From Massilia eburnea (GTDB taxonomy: Bacteria > Pseudomonadota > Gammaproteobacteria > Burkholderiales > Burkholderiaceae_D), in assembly GCF_009720745.1 (NCBI RefSeq), contig NZ_WNKX01000019.1:1-64000 (forward strand): a stretch of 64,000 nucleotides of DNA, read 5' to 3'. Position 1 is the first letter of the stretch. The number at the start of each line of letters is the position of its first letter. The translations under genes and the position numbers were made by a program. Below, piece after piece: positions 1 through 12,542 of this stretch. The notes under the pieces are model-generated. The model had not been told where the DNA came from, did no database searches, and saw only the letters and a program-made list of their open reading frames with translations.

Positions 1-314
1 CGCCGGCTGCCGTGCCGGCCCCGGCTCCTGCCGCACCGGCCGCCGTTGCCGGCCAGGCGCCTGCCGTGGGCACTGCCGGCGGCAAGCTGGTGCTGAATGT
101 GAAGGAAGATTCGTGGGTCGAGATCCGCCGTGCCGGCCAGCCAAAGCTGATCGCGCGCATGGTGCGTGCCGGCGGCACGGAAACCTTCAATGTGCGTGCG
201 GATGACGTGCTGATCGTCGGTAAGCCTAGCGCGGTAAGCGCCAGCCTGGCCGGCGGCAAGCTGGAGCTGACGCAAGGTCCGGGCAAGTCGTACGCCCTCG
301 TGAACATCAAGTAA
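1..314 (+). CDS. rodZ: RodZ-type cytoskeletal protein, C-terminal fragment (cut by window edge)
   Basis: The reading frame is open from the left edge, so the N-terminal helix-turn-helix and membrane segment lie outside the window. What remains is a Pro/Ala-rich linker followed by about 75 residues of beta-rich domain (SWVEIRRAGQPKLIARMV, then a TFNV...VLIVGKPS stretch) that fits the periplasmic DUF4115 domain of RodZ, which links MreB to the cell-wall elongation machinery. The position directly before ispG (15 nt gap) is the usual rodZ-ispG-hisS order of gamma- and betaproteobacteria. A GTG at 12 is not the true start, because the frame is coding before it. Confidence 0.85.
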   Translation, partial: PAAVPAPAPAAPAAVAGQAPAVGTAGGKLVLNVKEDSWVEIRRAGQPKLIARMVRAGGTETFNVRADDVLIVGKPSAVSASLAGGKLELTQGPGKSYALVNIK

Positions 315-329
315 TAAGAGTAGCCAAGC

Positions 330-1592
330 ATGTCTTCTTCGAACAACCCGATCCCATCCGGCCCACTGGCACGCCGCGCCAGCCGCCGCGTACTGGTGCA
401 GCACGGCGAGCGCAAGATCTGGGTCGGCGGCGATGCGCCGGTGGTGGTGCAGTCGATGACCAATACCGACACCGCCGATGCGGTGGCGACGGCGATCCAG
501 ATCAAGGAATTGGCGCGCGCCGGTTCCGAGCTGGTGCGCCTGACGGTGGACCGCCCTGAGTCGGCGGCCGCCGTGCCATATATCCGCGACCAGCTGGACA
601 AGATGGGCGTCGACGTGCCGCTGGTGGGCGACTTCCACTACAACGGCCACACGCTGCTGACCGAGTACCCGGATTGCGCCGCTGCGCTGTCCAAGTACCG
701 CATCAACCCCGGCAACGTGGGCAAGGGCGCCAAGCGCGACACGCAGTTCGCGCAGATGATCGAAGTGGCGGCCAAGTACGGCAAGCCGGTGCGCATCGGC
801 GTCAACTGGGGCTCGCTGGACCAGGCGCTGCTGGCGCGCATCATGGACGAAAACGCAGCCCGCGAAAATCCGTGGAGCGCGCAGGCCGTGATGTACGAAG
901 CGCTGATCACTTCGGCGATCGAGAACGCGGTGCGGGCGGAAGAGCTGGGCCTGGCCCGCGACAAGATCATCCTGTCGTGCAAAGTCTCCGGCGTGCAGGA
1001 CCTGATCGCCGTGTACCGCGAACTGGGCAAGCGCTGCGACTATCCGCTGCACCTGGGCCTGACCGAAGCGGGCATGGGCAGCAAGGGCATCGTGGCTTCG
1101 ACCGCCGCGCTGTCGGTGCTGCTGCAGGAAGGCATCGGCGACACCATCCGCATTTCGCTGACCCCGGAACCGGGCGGCGACCGCACCAAGGAAGTGGTGG
1201 TGGGCCAGGAGATCCTGCAGACCATGGGCCTGCGCAAGTTCACCCCGATGGTGATTGCCTGCCCTGGCTGCGGCCGCACCACGTCCACCGTGTTCCAGGA
1301 ACTGGCGGACGATATCCAGAGCTACCTGCGCGAGCAGATGCCGGAATGGAAAAAGACCTACCCAGGCGTGGAGGCGATGAACGTGGCCGTGATGGGCTGC
1401 ATCGTCAACGGCCCGGGCGAATCGAAGCATGCGAACATCGGCATCAGCCTGCCGGGCACTGGCGAATCGCCGGCCGCTCCGGTCTTCGTCGACGGCCAGA
1501 AAGTAGCGACCCTGCGCGGCGATAATATCGTTGAAGAATTCCAGGCCATCGTGCTCGACTACGTACAGAAAAACTATAGCAAAGCAGCTTAA
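330..1592 (+). CDS. ispG: 4-hydroxy-3-methylbut-2-en-1-yl diphosphate synthase (IspG/GcpE)
   Basis: A 420-residue protein of the IspG family, which converts methylerythritol cyclodiphosphate to HMBPP, the penultimate step of the MEP isoprenoid pathway, using a [4Fe-4S] cluster. The N-terminal TIM-barrel begins with [11 protein letters not shown]. The C-terminal cluster-binding region shows [10 protein letters not shown] and [11 protein letters not shown], giving the three cysteine ligands and the nearby Glu expected for the family. The length is normal for the proteobacterial short form. The ATG at 330 lies 15 nt after rodZ, and hisS starts 6 nt after the stop, so the three genes look co-transcribed. 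Confidence 0.97.
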   Translation: MSSSNNPIPSGPLARRASRRVLVQHGERKIWVGGDAPVVVQSMTNTDTADAVATAIQIKELARAGSELVRLTVDRPESAAAVPYIRDQLDKMGVDVPLVGDFHYNGHTLLTEYPDCAAALSKYRINPGNVGKGAKRDTQFAQMIEVAAKYGKPVRIGVNWGSLDQALLARIMDENAARENPWSAQAVMYEALITSAIENAVRAEELGLARDKIILSCKVSGVQDLIAVYRELGKRCDYPLHLGLTEAGMGSKGIVASTAALSVLLQEGIGDTIRISLTPEPGGDRTKEVVVGQEILQTMGLRKFTPMVIACPGCGRTTSTVFQELADDIQSYLREQMPEWKKTYPGVEAMNVAVMGCIVNGPGESKHANIGISLPGTGESPAAPVFVDGQKVATLRGDNIVEEFQAIVLDYVQKNYSKAA

Positions 1593-1598
1593 AGAATC

Positions 1599-2942
1599 AT
1601 GTCCAACAAAGCAGACAAAATCACGGCCATCAAGGGGATGAACGATCTCCTGCCGGCAGACGCCCACTTGTGGGAAATCTTCGAGAACACTGCGCAGTCC
1701 GTGGTGCAGAGCTACGGCTTCCAGCAGATCCGCACCCCGATCGTGGAAGAGACCCGCCTGTTCTCGCGCGCCATCGGCGCCGTGACCGACATCGTCGAGA
1801 AGGAAATGTATTCCTTCGAAGACTCCATGAACGGCGACCAGCTGACCCTGCGGCCGGAAGGCACCGCAGGCGTGGTGCGCGCCGTGCTGGAACATAACCT
1901 GGTGTACGAAGGCCCGAAGCGCCTGTGGTACAAGGGCCCGATGTTCCGCCACGAGCGTCCGCAGCGCGGCCGCTATCGCCAGTTCCACCAGTTCGGCGCC
2001 GAAGCCGTGGGCTTCACCGGCCCGGACGTGGACGCCGAAATGATCGTGATGTGCCGCCGCCTGTGGGATGACCTGGGCCTGGAAAACATCCGCCTCGAAA
2101 TCAACTCCATCGGCGACGCCGAGGAGCGCGCACGCCACCGCGTCGACCTGATCGCCTACCTGCAGCAGCACGAAGAGCACCTCGATGCCGACGCCAAGCG
2201 CCGCCTGCACACCAACCCGCTGCGCATCCTGGATACCAAGAATCCGGACCTGCAGGGCATCGTCAACAGCGCACCGAAGCTGCTGGACTACCTGGGCGCG
2301 GAATCGCTGGCCCACTTCGAGGGCGTGAAGAAGATCCTGGACGCCAACGCGATCCAGTACACCGTCAACACCCGCCTGGTGCGCGGCATCGACTACTACA
2401 ACCGCACCGTGTTCGAATGGGTGACCGACGAACTGGGCGCGCAGGGCACCGTGTGTGCCGGCGGCCGTTATGACCCGCTGATCGAAATGTTCGGCGGCAA
2501 GCCAACTCCAGCGGTCGGTTTCGCCATGGGCATCGAGCGCCTGATCGAACTGATGAAAGGCGCCGGCGACACCGCTGCGCCGCGCCAGTGCGACGTCTAC
2601 CTGGTGCACCAGGGCGAGGCGGCGCGCATGCAGGCCTTCATCATCGGCGAGCGCCTGCGCGACGCCGGCCTGGACGTGATCCTGCACTGCGGCGGCGCCA
2701 GCGGCCCTGGCAGTTTCAAATCGCAGATGAAAAAAGCCGACGGCTCCGGCGCAACCTTCGCGGTCATCATCGGCGAAGACGAAGTGGCCAACAACACTGC
2801 CGTCGTCAAGGCAATGCGTGCTGCAGAAGGCGAGGGCCAGCAACAGACCGTCGCGTTTGAAGGCGTTGTAGATTATGTCGTGGACCAGATCACATGCGGA
2901 GATGATTGTGATCATGACCATGGCCATCACCACCACCATTAA
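1599..2942 (+). CDS. hisS: Histidyl-tRNA synthetase with a histidine-rich C-terminal tail
   Basis: A 447-residue class II aminoacyl-tRNA synthetase that charges tRNA-His in the cytoplasm. The motif 2 region ([28 protein letters not shown]) and the histidine-specific [15 protein letters not shown] block are intact, and the C-terminal anticodon-binding domain follows from about residue 330. The protein ends in [15 protein letters not shown], a natural metal-binding-like tail beyond the usual end of the family and not needed for catalysis. It sits 6 nt after ispG and 24 nt before the YfgM-like gene. Confidence 0.97.
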   Translation: MSNKADKITAIKGMNDLLPADAHLWEIFENTAQSVVQSYGFQQIRTPIVEETRLFSRAIGAVTDIVEKEMYSFEDSMNGDQLTLRPEGTAGVVRAVLEHNLVYEGPKRLWYKGPMFRHERPQRGRYRQFHQFGAEAVGFTGPDVDAEMIVMCRRLWDDLGLENIRLEINSIGDAEERARHRVDLIAYLQQHEEHLDADAKRRLHTNPLRILDTKNPDLQGIVNSAPKLLDYLGAESLAHFEGVKKILDANAIQYTVNTRLVRGIDYYNRTVFEWVTDELGAQGTVCAGGRYDPLIEMFGGKPTPAVGFAMGIERLIELMKGAGDTAAPRQCDVYLVHQGEAARMQAFIIGERLRDAGLDVILHCGGASGPGSFKSQMKKADGSGATFAVIIGEDEVANNTAVVKAMRAAEGEGQQQTVAFEGVVDYVVDQITCGDDCDHDHGHHHHH

Positions 2943-2966
2943 TTAAAGAAACAGGCAGACTGAAAC

Positions 2967-3614
2967 ATGGCATACGATCTCGAAGAACAAGAACAGATTG
3001 CTACCCTCAAAGAGTGGTGGTCCAAGTACGGCAACCTGTCCACCTGGGTGGTGATCGCAGGCCTGGCCGCCTATTCGGGCTGGAATGGCTGGAACTACTA
3101 CCAGCGCAACCAGGCAGCGCAAGCCTCCGTGCTGTTCGACGAACTGCAGACCGCAATCAGCGCCAAGGACAACACGAAGGTGGCGCGCGTGGCAGGCGAC
3201 ATCGAGAACAAGTTCGGCCGCTCGGCCTACGCTTCGCTGGCCGCCCTGAGCGCAGCGAAATCCTTCTTCGACGCGAATGACCTGAAGTCTGCCAAGGCGC
3301 AGCTGGAATGGGTGGTTGCACACGGCAACGACGAACACAAGAACATCGCAGCCATCCGCCTGGCCGGCGTGCTGCTGGACGAAAAAGCCTACGACGAAGC
3401 GCTGAAGGCGCTGGCCGGCGCCGCGCTGCCGCAGTTCAAGACCGACGTGGAAGACCGCAAGGGCGACATCCTGGCGGCGCAGAACAAGCTGGAAGAAGCG
3501 CGCACCGCCTACAAGGCCGCGCTGGAAGCAGCCGACAAGAACAATCCTGGCCGTCAGCTGATCCAGCTGAAGCTCGAATCCATTGGCGGCTCCGTGCCGG
3601 AAGTGAAGGCTTAA
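2967..3614 (+). CDS. YfgM-like TPR protein, ancillary SecYEG translocon subunit
   Basis: A 215-residue inner-membrane protein with a short cytoplasmic N-terminus (EEQEQIATLKEWWSKYG), one transmembrane helix (about residues 22-42) and a periplasmic TPR-like helical domain. This matches YfgM, a SecYEG-associated factor that works with periplasmic chaperones such as PpiD. The hisS-yfgM-bamB-der order is the standard context and supports the call strongly. The bamB start follows 4 nt after its stop. Confidence 0.9.
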   Translation: MAYDLEEQEQIATLKEWWSKYGNLSTWVVIAGLAAYSGWNGWNYYQRNQAAQASVLFDELQTAISAKDNTKVARVAGDIENKFGRSAYASLAALSAAKSFFDANDLKSAKAQLEWVVAHGNDEHKNIAAIRLAGVLLDEKAYDEALKALAGAALPQFKTDVEDRKGDILAAQNKLEEARTAYKAALEAADKNNPGRQLIQLKLESIGGSVPEVKA

Positions 3615-3618
3615 TCAG

Positions 3619-4779
3619 ATGCGTACGACCACTCGTACTGTAATCGCGCTGGGCGTACTGGCGCTGGCTTCCGGCTGCAGCACCATGAGCAAGCTGAATC
3701 CGTTCGCCAAAGAAGAAAAGTTCGCGCCGGCCAAGCTGGAAGAACTGAAGCCTGGCGTGCCAGCCCGCATCGTGTGGAAACACAGCACCGGCAAGGCCGG
3801 CGCCAATGTCTTCACCCCGGCGCTGGCCGACAACAGCGTGTTCGTGGCCGATACCGACGGCAATATCGAGCGCCTGGACGCCGCCAGCGGCAAGGTGCAA
3901 TGGCGCAGCAAGGCCGGCACCGACCTGAGCGCCGGCGTCGGCGTCAGCCCGGACGCCAAGCTGGTCGCCGTAGGTACCGCGAAGGGCGAATTGCTGGCCT
4001 TCGACGGCAGCGGCAAGGCCTTGTGGAAGATCCAGGCGTCGAGCGAAATCCTGTCCGCACCGGCAGTTGGCCCGGACGTCGTGATCGTGCGCACCGTGGA
4101 CAACAAGGTTACCGCCTATGATGCGGCGGATGGCAAGAAGCGCTGGTTCATCCAGCGCGGCGTGCCGCCGCTGACCCTGCGCAATATGCCGGGCCTGGTG
4201 ATCGCCAACAGCAATGTGTACGCGGCGCAGCCTGCGGGCCGCATCCTGGCGATGGCGCTGTCGAACGGCGTGCCGCGCTTTGAAGTGCCGCTGTCCGAGC
4301 CGCGCGGCGCCACCGAACTGGAACGCGTGTCCGATATCAGCGGCACGCCTTCCGTCTTCGACCAGGACCTGTGCGCGGTGAGCTACCAGGGCAAGGTCGG
4401 CTGCCTGGACCTGAACACCGGCGTGGCGCGCTGGACCAAGCCGGCGTCGTCGGATGTTGGCCTGGGCGTGGACCAGCGCTTCGTCTTCGTATCGGACGAG
4501 AAGGGCGCCGTGCAGGCGTTCAACCGTGAAAACGGCGCTTCCGTGTGGAAGAACGAGAAGCTGGCTTACCGCCGCTTGTCGGCTCCGGTTTCCTATGGCC
4601 GCTTTGTGGCCGTGGGCGACCTTGAAGGCTATGTGCACTTCCTGTCGCGGGAAGATGGCACGATGTTAGGCCGGATCGCGACGGACGGCAGCGCCATCAA
4701 GTCGGCGCCGCTGCTCTCCGGTCCGAATGTGATTTTCCAAACCCAGAATGGGACTGTGGCCGCTATCGCGGTCGAATAA
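3619..4779 (+). CDS. bamB: Outer-membrane assembly lipoprotein BamB
   Basis: A 386-residue lipoprotein: a signal sequence ends in the lipobox LALASGC, with the acylated Cys near residue 20. The rest consists of repeated PQQ/YfgL-type beta-propeller blades (for example [49 protein letters not shown]). BamB is the beta-propeller accessory subunit of the BAM complex, which folds beta-barrel proteins into the outer membrane. It is tightly packed between the YfgM-like gene (4 nt) and der (7 nt). Confidence 0.95.
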   Translation: MRTTTRTVIALGVLALASGCSTMSKLNPFAKEEKFAPAKLEELKPGVPARIVWKHSTGKAGANVFTPALADNSVFVADTDGNIERLDAASGKVQWRSKAGTDLSAGVGVSPDAKLVAVGTAKGELLAFDGSGKALWKIQASSEILSAPAVGPDVVIVRTVDNKVTAYDAADGKKRWFIQRGVPPLTLRNMPGLVIANSNVYAAQPAGRILAMALSNGVPRFEVPLSEPRGATELERVSDISGTPSVFDQDLCAVSYQGKVGCLDLNTGVARWTKPASSDVGLGVDQRFVFVSDEKGAVQAFNRENGASVWKNEKLAYRRLSAPVSYGRFVAVGDLEGYVHFLSREDGTMLGRIATDGSAIKSAPLLSGPNVIFQTQNGTVAAIAVE

Positions 4780-4786
4780 AAACAAT

Positions 4787-6133
4787 ATGAAGCCGGTAAT
4801 TGCACTTGTGGGTCGCCCGAACGTCGGGAAATCGACCCTTTTCAATCGACTGACCCGCTCGCGCGATGCGCTGGTGGCGGACCTCCCTGGCCTGACGCGC
4901 GATCGTCACTATGGCGAGGGCCGCGTGGGCAATCGCCCATTCCTGGTCATCGATACCGGCGGTTTCGAGCCGGTCGCCAAGGAAGGCATCATGTTCCAGA
5001 TGGCCCTGCAGACCAAGCAGGCCGTGGCGGAAGCGGACGTGGTGGTGTTCCTGGTGGATGGCCGCCAGGGCATGACCCCGCACGACAAGACGATTACCGA
5101 TTTCCTGCGCAAATCCGGCCGTCCGGTGCTGCTCGTAGTGAACAAGGCCGAAGGCATGCGCTATACCGCCGCCGTGTCGGACTTCTATGAGCTGGGCCTG
5201 GGCGACCCGTACGCGATTTCCGGCGCCCACGGCGACGGTGTGCACGACCTGGTGGCCGAGGCGCTGGACAAGGCTTTCGCCTCGCGTCCGGCCGACGAGG
5301 AAGAACTGCTGCCGCAGGAACGCGGCATCAAGATCGCCCTGGTGGGCCGCCCCAACGTCGGTAAATCCACCCTGATCAATACCCTGGTGGGCGAAGAACG
5401 CGTGATCGCCTTCGACATGCCGGGCACCACCCGCGATTCGATCGAGATCCCGTTCGAGCGCGATGGCAAGCAGTACACCCTGATCGACACGGCCGGTATC
5501 CGCCGCCGCGGCAAGGTGTTCGAAGCGATCGAGAAGTTCTCGGTGGTGAAGACCCTGCAGTCGATTTCGGAAGCGAACGTGGTGATCCTGATGCTCGATG
5601 CGCAGCAGGATATCTCCGAGCAGGATGCCCACATCGCCGGCTTCATCCTGGAGTCGGGCCGCGCCCTGGTGGTGGCGGTCAACAAGTGGGACGGCCTGCA
5701 GTCGGACGACCGCGACCAGGTGAAGATGGACATGGACCGCAAGCTGGACTTCCTGTCCTTCGCCAATACCCATTTCATCTCGGCCCTGCGCGGCACCGGC
5801 ATCGGCCCGCTGATGAAATCCGTGAACGGCGCCTATGCCGCCGCCACGGCCGACCTGCCAACCCCGAAGCTGACCCGCGCCTTGCAGGAAGCGATCGAAA
5901 AGCAGGAACCGAAGCGCAAGGCTGGCGTGCGTCCGAAGATGCGCTATGCGCACCAGGGCGGCCAGAACCCGCCGATCATCGTCATCCACGGCAATTCGCT
6001 GGATGCGGTGTCCGAGCCATACAAGCGCTATCTGGAGAAGCATTTCCGCGATAGCTTCAAGCTGGTCGGCACCCCGCTGCGCATTGAGTTGCGCAACGGC
6101 AAGAACCCATTCGATAAGCGTGAGGGCAAGTAG
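4787..6133 (+). CDS. der: Ribosome biogenesis GTPase Der (EngA)
   Basis: A 448-residue tandem GTPase required for 50S subunit assembly. Two G domains are present: G1 motifs [12 protein letters not shown] near the N-terminus and [12 protein letters not shown] near residue 187, with NKAEG and NKWDG as the G4 motifs. A C-terminal KH-like domain follows. The ATG at 4787 ([12 protein letters not shown]) is chosen because the family starts there. The in-frame upstream ATG at 4748 would overlap bamB and add 13 unrelated residues. The TAG stop at 6131-6133 touches a long inverted repeat. Confidence 0.97.
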   Translation: MKPVIALVGRPNVGKSTLFNRLTRSRDALVADLPGLTRDRHYGEGRVGNRPFLVIDTGGFEPVAKEGIMFQMALQTKQAVAEADVVVFLVDGRQGMTPHDKTITDFLRKSGRPVLLVVNKAEGMRYTAAVSDFYELGLGDPYAISGAHGDGVHDLVAEALDKAFASRPADEEELLPQERGIKIALVGRPNVGKSTLINTLVGEERVIAFDMPGTTRDSIEIPFERDGKQYTLIDTAGIRRRGKVFEAIEKFSVVKTLQSISEANVVILMLDAQQDISEQDAHIAGFILESGRALVVAVNKWDGLQSDDRDQVKMDMDRKLDFLSFANTHFISALRGTGIGPLMKSVNGAYAAATADLPTPKLTRALQEAIEKQEPKRKAGVRPKMRYAHQGGQNPPIIVIHGNSLDAVSEPYKRYLEKHFRDSFKLVGTPLRIELRNGKNPFDKREGK

Positions 6134-6200
6134 AAACTTAAAAGGGGACGTACCCCTTTTAAGAGAAGCTTAAAAAGGGGTACGTCCCCTTTTAAGTTTC
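6133..6200. repeat. 31-bp near-perfect inverted repeat between der and hfq
   Basis: Arms at 6133-6163 and 6169-6200 are reverse complements apart from one extra T/A, with a 5-nt loop. Each arm is itself almost palindromic around GGGGACGTACCCC flanked by A and T runs. The left arm begins at the last base of the der stop codon. Transcribed RNA would form a very stable stem, so it could end or protect the bamB-der transcript and separate it from hfq. It looks like a dispersed REP-type element rather than a plain terminator. Confidence 0.85.
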
Positions 6201-6310
6201 TGCAAGATTCGAGAAAACAAGGTACAGTGTCCTTGGAGCAGCATCCCCAGCACTTGAAATACAGGCGCAGCGTCTCCAATTCGTACACAACAACATAAAA
6301 CGGAGCTGTT

Positions 6311-6556
6311 ATGAGCAATAAAGGGCAATTGTTACAAGACCCATTCCTGAACGCGCTGCGCAAAGAGCACGTTCCAGTCTCGATCTACCTGGTCAACGGC
6401 ATCAAGCTGCAAGGCCATATCGAGTCTTTCGACCAATACGTGGTCCTGCTGCGTAACACCGTGACCCAGATGGTGTACAAGCACGCCATTTCCACCGTGG
6501 TGCCTGCCCGCGCCGTGAACCTGAACATGGATAACTCCTCCGAGGCAGCGGAGTAA
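6311..6556 (+). CDS. hfq: RNA chaperone Hfq
   Basis: An 81-residue Sm-like protein with the canonical Hfq sequence: [20 protein letters not shown] at the N-terminus, the Sm1 region ([14 protein letters not shown]) and the Sm2 region ending in [10 protein letters not shown]. It forms a hexameric ring that pairs small RNAs with mRNAs. The C-terminal tail is short (about 12 residues), as in many betaproteobacteria. Its neighbour hflX begins 10 nt after the stop. The 110 nt between the inverted repeat and the ATG must hold its promoter, but no clear -35/-10 pair is visible. Confidence 0.98.
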   Translation: MSNKGQLLQDPFLNALRKEHVPVSIYLVNGIKLQGHIESFDQYVVLLRNTVTQMVYKHAISTVVPARAVNLNMDNSSEAAE

Positions 6557-6566
6557 ACCACCTGGT

Positions 6567-7712
6567 ATGCGTGCAGCTTTAGTCGGGGTAGATTTCGGTC
6601 AGGGCGACTTTGCTGCCAGTATCGAGGAGTTGATGCTGCTGGCCCGTTCCGCGGGCGCAGATCCGGTCACCACCATCACCGGTAAGCGGTCTGCGCCGGA
6701 TGCCGCGTATTTCGTCGGCAGCGGCAAGGCCGATGAAATCGGCCATGCGGTGCAGGACCACAAGCTCGAAATCGTCATCTTCAATCATGCGCTGTCGCCA
6801 GCCCAGCAGCGCAATCTGGAAAAACGCCTTCAAGTCCGGGTGCTCGACCGCACCAGCCTGATCCTCGACATCTTTGCCCAGCGTGCGCAAAGCCACGAGG
6901 GCAAGGTGCAGGTCGAATTGGCCCAGTTGCAGCACCTGGCGACCCGCCTGGTGCGCGGCTGGACCCACCTGGAACGCCAGAAGGGCGGTATCGGCCTGCG
7001 CGGCCCTGGTGAAACCCAGCTCGAGACCGACCGCCGACTGCTCGGCGAACGCGTCAAGATGCTGCGCGCCAAACTGGCCAAGCTGCGCAAGCAGCATGAG
7101 ACCCAGCGCCGTGCGCGCGGCCGCAATCATACTTTCTCCGTTTCCCTGGTCGGCTATACCAACGCCGGCAAATCGACCCTGTTCAACACGCTGACCAAGG
7201 CCGGCGTCTACGTGGCGGACCAGCTGTTCGCCACGCTGGACACCACTTCGCGCCGCGTCTACATGGGCGAGGAAATCGGCAACGTGGTGCTGTCGGACAC
7301 GGTCGGCTTCGTGCGCGAACTGCCGCACCAGCTGGTGGCCGCTTTCCGCGCCACGCTGGAAGAGACGATCCACGCCGACTTGCTGCTGCACGTGGTGGAC
7401 GGCGCTTCGCCCAGCCGCATGGAGCAGATCGAGCAGGTCAACCTGGTCTTGCGCGAGATCGGCGCCGACCATATTCCGCAAATCCTGGTGTGGAACAAGA
7501 TCGATGCGGCGGGCCTGGAGCCGGCGGTGGAACGTAATGAGTATGATAAGATTTCCCGCGTATTCATCAGCGCACGCACCGGGGCCGGCCTGGACCTGCT
7601 GCGCGAGGCGATCTGTGAGGCAGCACGGGATGAGCAGGAAGCGCTAGCGAACCCAAAAGAGGAAGTGGCGCCGGACAGTATTCTCACCTTTACCCAAGTA
7701 GGATCTCACTAA
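6567..7712 (+). CDS. hflX: Ribosome-associated GTPase HflX
   Basis: A 381-residue GTPase of the Obg-HflX superfamily that splits or rescues stalled ribosomes. An N-terminal HflX domain precedes the glycine-rich linker GGIGLRGPGETQLETDRR. The G domain carries GYTNAGKSTLFN (G1), DTVGFVRELP (G3) and VWNKID (G4). The hfq-hflX-hflK-hflC order is the conserved proteobacterial arrangement. The start ATG at 6567 lies 10 nt past hfq and gives the expected N-terminus (RAALVGVDFG). Confidence 0.96.
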   Translation: MRAALVGVDFGQGDFAASIEELMLLARSAGADPVTTITGKRSAPDAAYFVGSGKADEIGHAVQDHKLEIVIFNHALSPAQQRNLEKRLQVRVLDRTSLILDIFAQRAQSHEGKVQVELAQLQHLATRLVRGWTHLERQKGGIGLRGPGETQLETDRRLLGERVKMLRAKLAKLRKQHETQRRARGRNHTFSVSLVGYTNAGKSTLFNTLTKAGVYVADQLFATLDTTSRRVYMGEEIGNVVLSDTVGFVRELPHQLVAAFRATLEETIHADLLLHVVDGASPSRMEQIEQVNLVLREIGADHIPQILVWNKIDAAGLEPAVERNEYDKISRVFISARTGAGLDLLREAICEAARDEQEALANPKEEVAPDSILTFTQVGSH

Positions 7713-7721
7713 AAGAAAAAT

Positions 7722-8960
7722 ATGCCTTTTTCCTCTCTCAAGAAAAGACTCGGCAACTACCTTGCCCAGGAAGGCAAAAAGCCCGGCGAAGGTCCGCCGG
7801 ACCTCGATCAATTGTGGCGCGACTTTAACCAGCGCCTGAATGGCCTGTTCGGCGGCGGCAAAAACCGCGGCAGCAATTCGGGCGGCGGCGGCAATGGCGG
7901 CAGCGGCGGCGACATGAAGGGCGCCGGCTTCACCTTTGGCGCAGTGGCTGCGGTGGCGGTGCTGGTGTGGCTCGCATCGGGCGCATTCATCGTGCAGGAA
8001 GGCCAGACCGGCGTCGTGACCACCTTCGGCCGTTTCAGCCACGTCACCCCGGCCGGTTTCAACTGGCGCTGGCCTTACCCGATCCAGGGCAATGAGATCG
8101 TCAATATGTCCTCGGTACGCTCGGTGGAGATCGGCTACCGCGGCAGCGCCAAGACCAAGATGGCTTCCGAGGCGCTGATGCTGACGGAAGACGAGAACAT
8201 CGTCGATATCCAGTTCGCCGTGCAGTACAAGCTGAACGACGCCGTGAAATGGCTGTATTCCAACCGCGATGCCGAAGGCACCGTGCAGCAGGTGGCCGAG
8301 ACGGCGATTCGCGAAGTGGTCGGCCGCAGCAAGATGGACTTCGTGCTGTACGAAGGCCTGGGCAAGGTCGCCACCGATACCCAGCAACTGATGCAGGTGA
8401 TCCTGGACCGCTACGACTCGGGCGTGCTGGTCACCAATGTGACCCTGCAAGGCGTGCAGCCGCCGGAGCAGGTGCAGGCTGCGTTCGACGACGCCGTGAA
8501 GGCGGGGCAGGACCGCGAGCGCCAGAAGAATGAGGGCCAGGCTTACGCCAACGAAGTCGTGCCGAAAGCGCGCGGCGCTGCGTCGCGCCTGCTGCAGGAA
8601 GCCGAGGCGTACCGCGCCATGACTGTGCAGAACGCGACCGGTAATGCCGACCGCTTCAAGTCCGTGCTGGCCGAGTACCAGAAGGCGCCGGCCGTGACGC
8701 GCGACCGCATGTACCTGGACACCATGCAGCAGATCTTCTCCAACACCAGCAAGGTGATGGTCGATTCCAAGGCTGGCAGCAACCTGCTGTACCTGCCGCT
8801 GGATAAGCTGATCGCACAAGTGGCCGCCACCGAAGCGCGCGCCAACAGCGTCACAGCACCGCCGCCAGCCGCCGTGCTGCTGCCGCCGGAACCGACACCT
8901 GAGGCGAGCCGCCGTGATAGCCGTTCGCGCGAATCGTCCCGTGACCGGGAGGGCCGTTAA
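7722..8960 (+). CDS. hflK: FtsH protease modulator HflK
   Basis: A 412-residue SPFH/prohibitin-family inner-membrane protein that with HflC forms a cage around the FtsH protease. The cytoplasmic N-terminus contains a glycine-rich run, followed by a single transmembrane helix (about residues 73-92, FGAVAAVAVLVWLASGAF), the SPFH domain and a long helical segment, then a charged, Arg/Ser-rich tail. The TAA stop overlaps the hflC ATG by one base, indicating translational coupling. Confidence 0.96.
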   Translation: MPFSSLKKRLGNYLAQEGKKPGEGPPDLDQLWRDFNQRLNGLFGGGKNRGSNSGGGGNGGSGGDMKGAGFTFGAVAAVAVLVWLASGAFIVQEGQTGVVTTFGRFSHVTPAGFNWRWPYPIQGNEIVNMSSVRSVEIGYRGSAKTKMASEALMLTEDENIVDIQFAVQYKLNDAVKWLYSNRDAEGTVQQVAETAIREVVGRSKMDFVLYEGLGKVATDTQQLMQVILDRYDSGVLVTNVTLQGVQPPEQVQAAFDDAVKAGQDRERQKNEGQAYANEVVPKARGAASRLLQEAEAYRAMTVQNATGNADRFKSVLAEYQKAPAVTRDRMYLDTMQQIFSNTSKVMVDSKAGSNLLYLPLDKLIAQVAATEARANSVTAPPPAAVLLPPEPTPEASRRDSRSRESSRDREGR

Positions 8961-9835
8961 TGAATCGCATTGCAACTATCCTGATTACGGGCTTTATCGC
9001 CCTGATGCTGCTGTCGTCCACCGTGTTCGTGGTGGACCAGCGTAAATACGCCATCGTGTTCGCGCTGGGCGAAGTGAAGCAGGTGATTTCCGAGCCTGGC
9101 CTGCACTTCAAGCTGCCGCCGCCATTCCAGAACGTGATTTACGTGGACAAGCGCATCCAGACCCTGGATCCGAAAGAGGCCGACCGCTTCATCACCGCCG
9201 AGAAGAAGAACATCCTGGTGGATGCCTTCGTCAAATGGCGCGTGAGCGACCCACGGCTGTATTACATCTCCTTCGGCGGCGATGAAAAGCGTGGCGGCGA
9301 CCGCATGCAGCAGATCGTCAAGGCTGCCCTGAACGACGAGATCACCAAGCGCACCGTGCTGGAGGTCATTTCGGGCCAGCGCGGCAAGGTGATGGAACTG
9401 ATCCGCAACAAGGTGATGGCCGAAGCCAAGCAAATCGGCGTGGACATCGTCGACGTGCGCTTGAAGCGTGTTGACTACGTGGACCAGAACCTGAGCTCCG
9501 TGTATGAGCGCATGAAGGCTGAACGTACCAAAGTGGCCAACGAGGCGCGTTCCACTGGTTTCGCCGATTCGGAGCAGATCCGCGCCGACGCCGACAAGCA
9601 GCGTACCGTGATCCTGGCCGAGGCTTATCGCGAGGCGGAAAAGATCAAGGGCCAGGGCGATGCCCAGGCATCCCAGATTTACGCCGAAGCGTTTGGACGC
9701 AATCCGGAGTTCTACAAGTTCTACCGGTCCCTGGAAGCTTATCGTGCTTCCTTCAAGACGAAGGCTGACGTGATGCTGGTTGATCCGCAGTCGGACTTCT
9801 TCAAGTACTTCAAGAGCGCGGGTACGGGCAAGTAA
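8960..9835 (+). CDS. hflC: FtsH protease modulator HflC
   Basis: A 291-residue SPFH-domain protein and partner of HflK. The N-terminal transmembrane helix (ILITGFIALMLLSSTVFVV) leads into the periplasmic prohibitin domain (VDQRKYAIVFALGEVKQVI) and a helical region ending in SDFFKYFKS. The start overlaps the hflK stop by one base. The small DUF2065 gene often found between hflC and hisZ in betaproteobacteria is absent; a palindromic element occupies that gap and begins at the last base of the hflC stop codon. Confidence 0.96.
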   Translation: MNRIATILITGFIALMLLSSTVFVVDQRKYAIVFALGEVKQVISEPGLHFKLPPPFQNVIYVDKRIQTLDPKEADRFITAEKKNILVDAFVKWRVSDPRLYYISFGGDEKRGGDRMQQIVKAALNDEITKRTVLEVISGQRGKVMELIRNKVMAEAKQIGVDIVDVRLKRVDYVDQNLSSVYERMKAERTKVANEARSTGFADSEQIRADADKQRTVILAEAYREAEKIKGQGDAQASQIYAEAFGRNPEFYKFYRSLEAYRASFKTKADVMLVDPQSDFFKYFKSAGTGK

Positions 9836-9946
9836 AACCGGCAAACCTGGGTCAGGCCCAAGGGTCTGACCCAAGTACGTGCCCCTGGCCCGCAGCGGCC
9901 GCGCAAGCGGGTCTGACCCTTGGGTCAGACCCTGGTTTACCGGTTT
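9835..9946. repeat. Paired palindromic element (GGGTCTGACCC family), copy 1
   Basis: Two 38-bp arms (9835-9872 and 9909-9946) are inverted copies of each other with 5 mismatches. Each contains an AAACCGG end, an AAACC stretch and a double GGGTC-N-GACCC-type palindrome. The 36-nt centre is unrelated GC-rich sequence. A second copy at 17728-17901 has the same ends and cores. The layout (two inverted REP-like units around a spacer) resembles a BIME. No transposase is linked to it here. Confidence 0.9.
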
Positions 9947-10055
9947 ACAATTTTCCCGCACTGCGACATTTTCGCGTAAAATACGCGGTTTGGCCCCCCG
10001 CTTTTCCGGGTGGCGCAGTCGCGCCTGCATTGTTTTTAATTCAATAGCACCAACC

Positions 10056-12532
<2,477 letters not shown>

Positions 12533-12542
12533 AGCATTGCAA

